Part shown: piece by piece, positions 1 to 5,286 of the stretch | How positions within the stretch are numbered: position 1 is the stretch's first letter | How the letters are laid out: each line of letters starts with the position of its first letter | Assembly: GCA_021802375.1 (NCBI GenBank) | Contig: JAKAAL010000133.1 | Span: 1-8,805, forward strand | Reading direction: 5' to 3' | Source: Bacillota bacterium | Lineage (GTDB): Bacteria > Bacillota_E > Sulfobacillia > Sulfobacillales > Sulfobacillaceae | DNA length: 8,805 bases | Position numbers and translations under genes: made by a program | The notes under the pieces: model-generated | What the model saw: only the letters and a program-made list of their open reading frames with translations | Told to the model about the DNA's origin: nothing | Databases searched by the model: none

Positions 1-20
1 ACGGACTTTCTGGAGGACCC

Positions 21-1307
21 ATGAACCCTCGCGCGCTCTGGAACTTACTGCAGCAGCATCCTGACATACGTCGCCTATGGATCGCGGAAACCGCTTCAAG
101 CTTTGGCGATTACTTCTTTTGGATCGCCATGATGTGGCTAATATACACCCGCACCGGCTCGGGCTTAGCGACCGGATTGATGTCCGTCTCGGCAGTTCTT
201 CCGATGGTCTTGTTAGGTCCCTTGTTTGGTGTCGTTTCCGATCGATGGAATCGCAAGCGGATGATGCAACTGGCCAATCTGTTACAGGCCCTGTTAGCGG
301 GACTCTTGGCCATTGCCCTTCTGTACGGGATGAAGACCCTGTGGCCTCTCTATGTCATTACCGCACTCTTGGAGACCACAAATGTCGTCTATCGGCCGGC
401 CAGATCCGGGATATTTCCGGACCTCGTAGGCCCCGACCAACTCTTAAGAGCCAACTCGCTCTTTAGCAGTTCTCGCCAAGGAGCTCGGCTCATCGGGTCC
501 ATTAGCGGCGGATTGGTGATGGCGACGTTTGGTCCAGTTCCAGCCATTGGCTTCGATGCCTTCATGTATGTCTGCGCCGCATTCTGTATCACAGGGATCT
601 CCTATCGAAAGCCTCCGGTGGGTCCTGTCGACTCAAAGGGGCCCAAGCGCTCTCAATGGCAGGAATTTTGGCTCGGATGGGATTGGCTTCGCCAACATCC
701 GATGTTGTTGACCCTCACCGCCATAGGTATGTTAAGTAACGTGGCGTTGGGTCCCGCTAACGTCTTAGCCCCCATGCTTATCCGTACCACGTTGCATAGT
801 ACCGCTGCCGGTCTCGGGGTTTTTGATGCGGCCATTGGCGTGGGGATTATCCTGGGCGGACTCATTATCGGCAGCCTATCGATCCAACGGGTCGGCCTGG
901 TATTTTGCTGCGCCTTAGGTCTCGAGGGACTGGCCATGTCAGTCATTGCATGGGCCCCCAATCTACCGGTAGCGGATCTGGGGAATTTGCTTTTTGGTAT
1001 CGGACTCGTTCTAGCAGAGGTTCCCGCCAGCACCATGCATCAACGCATGGTACCCGGTCCGATGCGGGGACGCGTCTCATCTATGACCGCCATGATTTCA
1101 GGGTTTGCCATCCCAATTACCTACGGCGGAGTGGGATGGTTCGGAGACCTGGTGGGTGCACGCGGAAGTTATTTAGGGGCCGCCCTGTTATTAGCATGCT
1201 GCATGACACTGGGATTCCTGGTTCGGCAACTACGATCGTTCCACATGGCAGGCATCGAGATTCCGGACACCCAACTAGCCGGAACAAAAGTAGGCTCCAA
1301 TCTCTGA
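21..1307 (+). CDS. MFS transporter, MFS_3 / EntS-like efflux type
   Basis: This is a 428-residue major facilitator superfamily protein, probably a proton-driven exporter of a small molecule in the cytoplasmic membrane; the substrate cannot be read from the sequence. About 10 to 12 hydrophobic spans alternate with short loops. The loop after the second span carries MFS motif A (GVVSDRWNRKR, residues 70-80). The stretch at residues 125-165, with RPARSGIFPDLV, an ANSLF element and a glycine pair, is typical of the MFS_3 group that includes the enterobactin exporter EntS and macrolide-efflux-like proteins. A hydrophilic central loop at about 195-215 separates the two six-helix halves. Length is normal for the family. 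The ATG is preceded by GGAGGA at 12-17, a rather tight spacing. The gene stands alone on its strand here and converges on the TM2 gene with a 36-bp gap. The family call is secure; an export role is likely but inferred. Confidence 0.9.
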   Translation: MNPRALWNLLQQHPDIRRLWIAETASSFGDYFFWIAMMWLIYTRTGSGLATGLMSVSAVLPMVLLGPLFGVVSDRWNRKRMMQLANLLQALLAGLLAIALLYGMKTLWPLYVITALLETTNVVYRPARSGIFPDLVGPDQLLRANSLFSSSRQGARLIGSISGGLVMATFGPVPAIGFDAFMYVCAAFCITGISYRKPPVGPVDSKGPKRSQWQEFWLGWDWLRQHPMLLTLTAIGMLSNVALGPANVLAPMLIRTTLHSTAAGLGVFDAAIGVGIILGGLIIGSLSIQRVGLVFCCALGLEGLAMSVIAWAPNLPVADLGNLLFGIGLVLAEVPASTMHQRMVPGPMRGRVSSMTAMISGFAIPITYGGVGWFGDLVGARGSYLGAALLLACCMTLGFLVRQLRSFHMAGIEIPDTQLAGTKVGSNL

Positions 1308-1343
1308 TGGGTCCAGACTTTCCCAGGGGAGCCGTAAGAACAT

Positions 1344-1676
1344 CTAGATAAGCTGCACCAAACGTTCCCGACGTTCCTCATATTCTGCAGGGGTAATGAC
1401 ACCGCGATCCATCAGGTCTTTCAACTCCGATAACTGTGTGAGCGCAGAACTCGCCGTGTGGGTCGCCAGTAGCGCGGTATTATACTTCTGATTGAACCTT
1501 GCCTCCGACATGGCCAGGTAGACAATTCCTTCGATAAAACCAACAAAACTCGGAATTAAGGTCCATGAAAAGATAAGGTAGAGAATGCCTTGACCGATCT
1601 TTCCCAGATAAAACTTGTGGATGCCAAACCCGCCGAGAAAGATCCCAAACAATCCGGCTAAAATCTTATTACGCAT
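1344..1676 (-). CDS. TM2 domain protein with C-terminal SHOCT domain
   Basis: This 110-residue membrane protein joins two small known domains. Residues about 6-54 form a TM2 domain: two hydrophobic helices joined by a short polar turn, with the characteristic GGFGIHKFYLG element at 15-25 and a second helix ending near residue 55. Residues about 82-108 (LKDLMDRGVITPAEYEERR) match the SHOCT pattern of a short helix, a Gly-x-Ile-Thr turn and a second helix; SHOCT domains occur at the ends of many unrelated bacterial proteins and are thought to mediate oligomerisation. A polar linker joins the two. No enzymatic role is known for this combination. The ATG is preceded by AAGGGGGAGA (complement of 1681-1690), which supports the start. 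The TAG stop lies 36 bp from the end of the convergent MFS gene. No promoter was convincing in the 126 bp upstream. The domain assignment is confident; the cellular function is unknown. Confidence 0.9.
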   Translation of the reverse strand: MRNKILAGLFGIFLGGFGIHKFYLGKIGQGILYLIFSWTLIPSFVGFIEGIVYLAMSEARFNQKYNTALLATHTASSALTQLSELKDLMDRGVITPAEYEERRERLVQLI

Positions 1677-1770
1677 CGGCTCTCCCCCTTTTCAAAATCA
1701 GCGCTTGCTGTCTCGGTCGCGCCCTTTACGCTTTACCAAAATCCATGCCGAGCGATCGATCTAGAGTCTA

Positions 1771-1786
1771 ATCTTCGGCTGAAGAT
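1771..1786. other. Small perfect hairpin between two minus-strand genes
   Basis: ATCTTC at 1771-1776 and GAAGAT at 1781-1786 form a perfect 6-bp inverted repeat with a 4-nt loop, 17 bp beyond the stop of the Trp-rich protein gene and in the leader side of the TM2 gene. The stem is only one-third GC and no T-run follows on the minus strand, so it is at best a weak terminator or RNA-processing element. I see no other structure in the 1677-1802 gap apart from the TM2 ribosome binding site. Confidence 0.25.
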
Positions 1787-1802
1787 GTTAAGGTACGCGG
1801 TT

Positions 1803-2252
1803 CTACGATAACGGGGTTCCTGCTGCACCACTCCGAAGGATCGTTGTCGCCCGTTCGATAAGGGCATGGATCATCGCGGGTTCGGGATCTTGATGGGAAA
1901 ATTCTCGGGGTGCCTGTCCCGGCATTGCCAAGAACAGTTGTCCCGCACCCGGTCCGTAAAATTGGGCAATACGAGATTTCCCATATCCTGTCCACCGCGC
2001 ATGCCAGTCCGCACTGGCGTCGTGCCAAGACGACCAATACCCGGGCCGTTCGAGAATGTAAACGTCTAACGTCCATGCCCCATTAGAAAATCGACGGAGG
2101 TCATTCGCCAGCTGATCACAGACCGGCGCTAGATGAAACTTCACGAGATTCCACAGACTTTCGGGATCGATCGCTCCCTCTAACGGTACCCGGTCTCCGG
2201 CGTCAGCCAGTCGGTCCAATGCTTCACGCAGAGCATCGTGGGGCTCCATCAT
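1803..2252 (-). CDS. Unrecognised Trp-rich hypothetical protein
   Basis: I do not recognise this 149-residue protein. It has no signal peptide or membrane span and looks soluble. The N-terminal 55 residues and the C-terminal stretch at about 124-141 look helical. The middle (60-110) looks like beta strands and loops, and carries four tryptophans within 15 residues (W73, W76, W83, W87), plus W34 and W60. One cysteine is present (C45) and there is no obvious catalytic or metal-binding motif. Two adjacent ATG codons are possible starts (2252 and 2249); both lie behind an ACGGAGG Shine-Dalgarno (complement of 2262-2268) at 9 to 12 nt, and the first is used here. The good ribosome binding site and full-length open frame make it likely to be a real gene. 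It is 268 bp from the DUF1992 gene upstream and 126 bp from TM2 downstream, so it may be its own transcription unit. Confidence 0.7.
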   Translation of the reverse strand: MMEPHDALREALDRLADAGDRVPLEGAIDPESLWNLVKFHLAPVCDQLANDLRRFSNGAWTLDVYILERPGYWSSWHDASADWHARWTGYGKSRIAQFYGPGAGQLFLAMPGQAPREFSHQDPEPAMIHALIERATTILRSGAAGTPLS

Positions 2253-2520
2253 CGAGAATCGCCTCCGTTCCGTGTCGGACCCTAGTTTGTATTTTCATAT
2301 TCGCCACAAGTCCCGTTTTTCCTTCGTCTGATCGGTATTAGGACTCACTAAGTTCGGTAACCGGTACGCTATCCATGACATGGTCGGGTCTACTGAGTGG
2401 CGCCAAGATAGGCCCTAGAACTATGGGGCGGGGTTCCGCGACTTCGTCGATTCTCCATACACCCGATCCGAAAATCCCTAAATCGCCCACAGATAATGAC
2501 GACCGCTCCCTAGAGCCCCG
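2253..2520. other. Intergenic gap, no clear signal
   Basis: This 268-bp gap separates the DUF1992 stop from the start of the Trp-rich protein gene, both minus strand. It should hold the promoter of the latter, but I could not find a -10/-35 pair with good spacing. Nearest the gene is an A+T-rich patch at about 2281-2300. There are small palindromic bits around 2355-2367 (CGGTAACCG) and a 5-bp inverted repeat ACTCA/TGAGT at 2343-2347 and 2394-2398, all too short to interpret. A plus-strand open frame from 2375 runs into the DUF1992 gene antisense, has no ribosome binding site and is not called. Confidence 0.4.
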
Positions 2521-2952
2521 TTACAGGTCCCCCGCCCATTTTCCGGCTGCATCCCTAAGGGTCTTACCCGATAACAAATTTCGCTGTAGTAAGGGGCTCG
2601 GACAACTGCGGTTGTACTTTCCGATCTGCATATTAATGGCTGCAATCCGTTCTTCTAAGGCCGCAAGGTCGTTTCTGTCGAGCAAGCTTAGTGCGGTCTT
2701 TATGTCCTGATAGATCTCTTGCCGGAGACGCAGCCAAGGCGGCAATAAATGGTTTTGTTCCATGATGTGGTCGGCAATATTGAAGTTCGGTTTAAGGTTT
2801 AGCCGCTTCCCTTTGCCGGGCAGATCCGTAAAAGTCCCCAGGTCTTCTTGTTCTCGGACTACATCGTCCATCCAGTCGTTACCGAGGCTTGGCATGGGAG
2901 GGACCGCTTTGGGGATCTTCATCTGGCCCGAGTGATCTTCGTGGTCCTTCAT
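2521..2952 (-). CDS. DUF1992 (DnaJ-homologue subfamily C member 28 conserved domain) protein
   Basis: This 143-residue soluble protein belongs to the DUF1992 / DJC28_CD family, found in small bacterial proteins of unknown function and, in eukaryotes, next to a J domain in DNAJC28. The diagnostic core lies at about residues 28-77: a short helix with the D-x-V pattern, then a Gly-x-Phe-x-x-LPGKGKRL element (39-51), a linker, and a PPWL segment (71-74) leading into the next helix. The C-terminal half (75-115) is predicted helical and charged. There is no J domain, so a chaperone role should not be assumed from the family name. The ATG has a good AAAGGAGC Shine-Dalgarno (complement of 2961-2968) at about 9 nt, favouring it over the in-frame Met at residue 11. 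The gene is 104 bp downstream of the acyl-CoA dehydrogenase on the same strand and may be read through from it, though a functional link is not evident. Confidence 0.88.
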   Translation of the reverse strand: MKDHEDHSGQMKIPKAVPPMPSLGNDWMDDVVREQEDLGTFTDLPGKGKRLNLKPNFNIADHIMEQNHLLPPWLRLRQEIYQDIKTALSLLDRNDLAALEERIAAINMQIGKYNRSCPSPLLQRNLLSGKTLRDAAGKWAGDL

Positions 2953-3056
2953 TAGTATTTGCTCCTTTTCTTGGGCGTTTCGTTTGCGACAGCGTCAGGC
3001 GAGAGTCATCCTCCTGCCATGCCTATACGCCATCTATGGGTAGCCAGACGATCCTG

Positions 3057-4220
3057 TCATTCATCGCCGAGCCGCACATGGCCTTTAATAAGATTACGCG
3101 CGATGATGTAGCGTTGAATTTCATCCGTACCGTCGAATATCCGAAATAAGCGCACTTCGCGATACCAGCGTTCTATCGGGAGATCTTTGGTGTACCCCAT
3201 TCCGCCATGAATTTGCAGGACACGGTCCACCACTTGATTCGCCATGTTCGCGCCATAGAGTTTGGCGATCGAGGATTGGTGCCGGTTGTCACGGCCCTGG
3301 TCGTCGAGCCAGGCCGCGTGATAGGTCATCCATTTCGTCGCCTCAATTTCTACCGCAGAATCCGCGATCATCCACTGAATCGCTTGCCGTGAAGCGAGGG
3401 GTTCTCCAAACGTTTGACGCGCCTTGGCATGCTCAATGGCCATTTCTAACAGCCTTTCCGCAGCCCCTATGGCACGAGCGGGAATCCCCCACCGTGCCGC
3501 ACCAATCCAACGCATCGCCAAATCAAACCCATGGCCTTCTTCCCCAAGAATGTTGGTGTCTGGCACTCGCACCTCGTCAAAGACCAACGCTCCCGGATCC
3601 CATTCCCCCATCGTATGGATCGGCGTTGAACGCCAGCCCATATCCCGATCGACCAGGAAGCAGGTGACGCCCCCATGGGCTCCTTTAGCCGGGTCGGTCA
3701 CGGCAAAGACCATGGCAAAATCCGCCTCATTGCCATTGGTAATGAAAATTTTCTCACCGTTCAATACCCAGTGCCGGCCATCTCTTCTAGCGGTCATGCG
3801 GATGTTACCGGCGTCGGATCCTGCACCAGGCTCCGTTAAGGCAAAACAGGAACGGCGTGTGCCTTCGATCGTGGGCATGAGGTAACGTTCTTTTTGCTCC
3901 GCATTGGCGGCATAGAGAATATTGTCGGCAGAACCTCCAAATCGAAACGGCACGAAGGTTCTCCCGGTTTCCACATAGGTTAAGGCTAGGGCCAAGGATC
4001 CGAGGGCCGCGCCTCCGTAAGACTCCGGCGTGTTGATCCCCCAGAACCCAATCGCTCGCGCTTTTTCTTGTAGCTGCTTCATCGTTTGGTCGCTGAGCCC
4101 CGGTCGTCCCTCGCGCTCATTTTTCAGGACCATGGGCTCTAGCGGCATCACCTCTTTAGCAATAAACGCCCTGACCGTGTCTCGAATTAGGCGTTCTTCA
4201 TTACTTAAGGAAAAGTCCAC
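3057..4220 (-). CDS. Acyl-CoA dehydrogenase, FAD-dependent
   Basis: This 387-residue protein is a full-length acyl-CoA dehydrogenase, oxidising an acyl-CoA to the 2,3-enoyl-CoA and passing electrons to an electron-transfer flavoprotein in the cytoplasm. The N-terminal helical domain occupies about 1-120. The FAD/substrate-binding signature ALTEPGAGSDAGN is at 127-139, followed by the beta domain with LNGEKIFITNG (153-163). The C-terminal helical domain has RQTFG (268-272) and QIHGGMGY (336-343). At the usual catalytic-base position the protein reads FDGTDEIQR (362-370), with Asp363 in place of the Glu seen in SCAD/MCAD. The alternative Glu position of isovaleryl-CoA and long-chain enzymes also lacks Glu by my alignment. 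Asp at this site is known in ACAD10/11-like enzymes. The start is GTG, supported by AGAGGTG (complement of 4228-4234). It follows the SDR gene by 46 bp and is probably cotranscribed. Chain length and substrate cannot be decided. Confidence 0.95.
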   Translation of the reverse strand: MDFSLSNEERLIRDTVRAFIAKEVMPLEPMVLKNEREGRPGLSDQTMKQLQEKARAIGFWGINTPESYGGAALGSLALALTYVETGRTFVPFRFGGSADNILYAANAEQKERYLMPTIEGTRRSCFALTEPGAGSDAGNIRMTARRDGRHWVLNGEKIFITNGNEADFAMVFAVTDPAKGAHGGVTCFLVDRDMGWRSTPIHTMGEWDPGALVFDEVRVPDTNILGEEGHGFDLAMRWIGAARWGIPARAIGAAERLLEMAIEHAKARQTFGEPLASRQAIQWMIADSAVEIEATKWMTYHAAWLDDQGRDNRHQSSIAKLYGANMANQVVDRVLQIHGGMGYTKDLPIERWYREVRLFRIFDGTDEIQRYIIARNLIKGHVRLGDE

Positions 4221-4223
4221 AGG

Positions 4224-4254
4224 AATTCACCTCTTTTAACTTTTAGTGAGAATT
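4224..4254 (-). promoter_or_regulatory. SD of the acyl-CoA dehydrogenase within a possible bulged hairpin
   Basis: The SDR-to-dehydrogenase gap holds the AGAGGTG Shine-Dalgarno (complement of 4228-4234) that decides the GTG start at 4220. On the transcribed strand AATTCTCAC (complement of 4246-4254) can pair with GTGAATT (complement of 4224-4230), giving about 7 bp with a 2-nt bulge and a 15-nt A-rich loop, which would cover the end of the SD. The SD is solid; the hairpin is weak and only suggestive. Confidence 0.35.
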
Positions 4255-4266
4255 AGGTACGTCGCC

Positions 4267-5037
4267 CTAGGCTGAAGTCCCACCATCCACGACAATAATG
4301 GATCCGGTCATGAAATCGGATGCCTGAGACGCTAAAAGTACCACGATGCCCTTAATGTCATCTTCCCTACCGAACCGTCTGAGGGGTGTGGCGTTCAATA
4401 TTTCTTCACCCCGATAGGCAATGAGGCCCTGCGACATTTTGGTGGGAAAGAAGCCCGGTGCGATCGCGTTGACTTGGATGCCATGAGGTCCCCACTTCTG
4501 CGCTAAGTCCCGGGTCATGGTAATGACTGCCCCCTTACTACTGTTATACGCCAAGGCATCCATGATGCGCGGATCAATGCCTCCGAGGCCTGCCACCGAG
4601 GCGATGTTGATAATTTTGCCATGACCTTGTTGCAACATCACTTTTCCTACGGCCTGTGCCATGAGGAACGTTCCCGTAACGTTGACCTCAAACACCTTTT
4701 TCCATGCCTCCAGCGGCATTTCTTCTGGTGGCGCGCCCCAACTTGTCCCGCTATTATTGACCAAGATATCGATCGCGCCGAAATTGTCTTGTGCGGCGCT
4801 CACGGCGGCTGCCACGTCATCCGGGGCCGTCACATCCAGCTTTAGGGTGACCACCTTGGTTCCAAGCGGTTCCAGAAGGTCTCGGGTTTCTTCTAATACC
4901 TCTAGATGCCTCGCTCCCAGCACTAGGTTGGCACCGGCTTCAGCCAACGCGATAGCCATATAGCGACCGAGACCCCGTCCACCCCCGGTCACCAGAGCCG
5001 TTTTACCTTGCAACGAAAACAATTCTTGAATGGTCAT
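4267..5037 (-). CDS. Short-chain dehydrogenase/reductase, FabG-like, classical SDR
   Basis: With the start at the ATG at 5037 this is a 256-residue classical SDR, a cytoplasmic NAD(P)H-dependent oxidoreductase of the FabG / gluconate 5-dehydrogenase-like group, interconverting a secondary alcohol and a ketone. The Rossmann nucleotide motif TGGGRGLG is at 17-24, Asp68 follows beta-3, NNSG at 94-97 (the family usually has NNAG), then Asn119, Ser147 and Tyr164-x-x-x-Lys168 complete the catalytic tetrad. PG at 194-195 and the C-terminal GSIIVVDGG (245-253) are standard. Arg21 and Arg43 after beta-2 favour NADP(H). The open frame extends 11 codons upstream to a TTG at 5070, but GGAGGAAAG (complement of 5041-5049) sits at ideal distance before the ATG and lies inside that extension, so the short form is chosen. 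The acyl-CoA dehydrogenase follows after 46 bp, suggesting a 3-hydroxyacyl-CoA or similar substrate; that is inference. Confidence 0.93.
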   Translation of the reverse strand: MTIQELFSLQGKTALVTGGGRGLGRYMAIALAEAGANLVLGARHLEVLEETRDLLEPLGTKVVTLKLDVTAPDDVAAAVSAAQDNFGAIDILVNNSGTSWGAPPEEMPLEAWKKVFEVNVTGTFLMAQAVGKVMLQQGHGKIINIASVAGLGGIDPRIMDALAYNSSKGAVITMTRDLAQKWGPHGIQVNAIAPGFFPTKMSQGLIAYRGEEILNATPLRRFGREDDIKGIVVLLASQASDFMTGSIIVVDGGTSA

Positions 5038-5040
5038 CGT

Positions 5041-5049
5041 CTTTCCTCC
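5041..5049 (-). promoter_or_regulatory. Strong Shine-Dalgarno deciding the SDR start
   Basis: The minus strand reads GGAGGAAAG here, ending 3 nt before the ATG at 5037, with 7 nt between the GGAGG core and that ATG. This near-perfect match to the 16S 3' end makes the internal ATG the likely start rather than the TTG at 5070, which would put the SD inside the coding region. Confidence 0.8.
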
Positions 5050-5090
5050 CATACGTATATCCTGATACAATGCGATAGGTATTGATGGTA

Positions 5091-5096
5091 ATCATA
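5091..5096 (-). promoter_or_regulatory. Candidate -10 box for the SDR/acyl-CoA dehydrogenase unit
   Basis: The minus strand carries TATGAT here, one mismatch from TATAAT, about 50 nt before the SDR start, which would give a leader of roughly 45 nt. There is no good -35 hexamer at 16 to 18 nt and no extended TG, so an activator or another promoter would be needed. Weak call from pattern only. Confidence 0.25.
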
Positions 5097-5163
5097 AGAG
5101 AGCCCGCGATCTTCTCTTAGGTGTCGGGACCGGGCCAAGATCCTCCAGGAAAGTCTTCATTCC

Positions 5164-5209
5164 GGTCATGCGCCAATCTCATCGTATCCTATGATCGCTG
5201 ACGATGACC
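5164..5209. repeat. Two overlapping, mutually exclusive inverted repeats
   Basis: TCATCGT at 5179-5185 is perfectly complementary to ACGATGA at 5201-5207 (7 bp, 15-nt loop). GGTCAT at 5164-5169 is perfectly complementary to ATGACC at 5204-5209 (6 bp). They share the right arm, so only one can form at a time. They lie upstream of the ABC exporter operon and could be an operator or leader structure, or chance. Confidence 0.3.
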
Positions 5210-5286
5210 AGTAATTCTCGAACGATTCAATCATCGACACAGAACCTTCTAATGAATGCTGATGTACTTAACGAAAGGACGACGTC

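Larger units (their letters stand above)
5038..5286. other. Divergent intergenic region between SDR and ABC permease genes
   Basis: This 249-bp region separates two divergent transcription units and should contain both promoters. On the minus-strand side it holds the SDR Shine-Dalgarno and a TATGAT box. On the plus-strand side it holds AAAGGA at 5274-5279, the permease ribosome binding site at about 7 nt from its ATG. TCGACA at 5234-5239 resembles a -35 box but has no acceptable -10 at 16 to 18 nt. In between lie two overlapping inverted repeats: GGTCAT (5164-5169) with ATGACC (5204-5209), and TCATCGT (5179-5185) with ACGATGA (5201-5207). I see no riboswitch or T-box hallmark and no coding sequence. 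Confidence 0.45.

Noticed and set aside
653..1036. Minus-strand open frame of 127 codons inside the MFS gene
   Set aside because: It is antisense to a well-supported transporter and has no start signal or recognisable domain.
1308..1343. Possible terminator between the convergent MFS and TM2 genes (CTTTCCC / GGGGAG at about 1318-1331)
   Set aside because: The arms leave almost no loop and there is no T-run on either strand.
905..1351. Plus-strand open frame of 148 codons overlapping the MFS gene and the TM2 gene end
   Set aside because: It is an out-of-frame shadow of the MFS gene with Arg/Ser/Gly-rich translation and no ribosome binding site.
2375..2710. Plus-strand open frame of 111 codons
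   Set aside because: It has no ribosome binding site, runs antisense over the DUF1992 gene, and its protein is low-complexity Ser/Arg/Pro-rich with no family resemblance.
2995..3033. Twelve-codon minus-strand open frame with an internal AGGAGG, upstream of the DUF1992 gene
   Set aside because: The AGGAGG abuts an internal ATG with no spacing and the frame has no ribosome binding site of its own; nothing suggests a leader peptide.
3424..3885. Plus-strand open frame of 153 codons inside the acyl-CoA dehydrogenase
   Set aside because: The antisense frame is an effect of codon usage in a gene with secure family motifs; the product is Pro/Ser/Arg-rich and unlike a folded protein.
5038..5070. Upstream extension of the SDR to a TTG start at 5070, adding 11 residues
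   Set aside because: The extension contains the strong GGAGGAAAG Shine-Dalgarno for the ATG at 5037, and the residues added lie before the usual SDR N terminus.
5234..5262. Sigma-A promoter for the exporter operon using TCGACA as -35
   Set aside because: No hexamer at 16 to 18 nt spacing resembles TATAAT.
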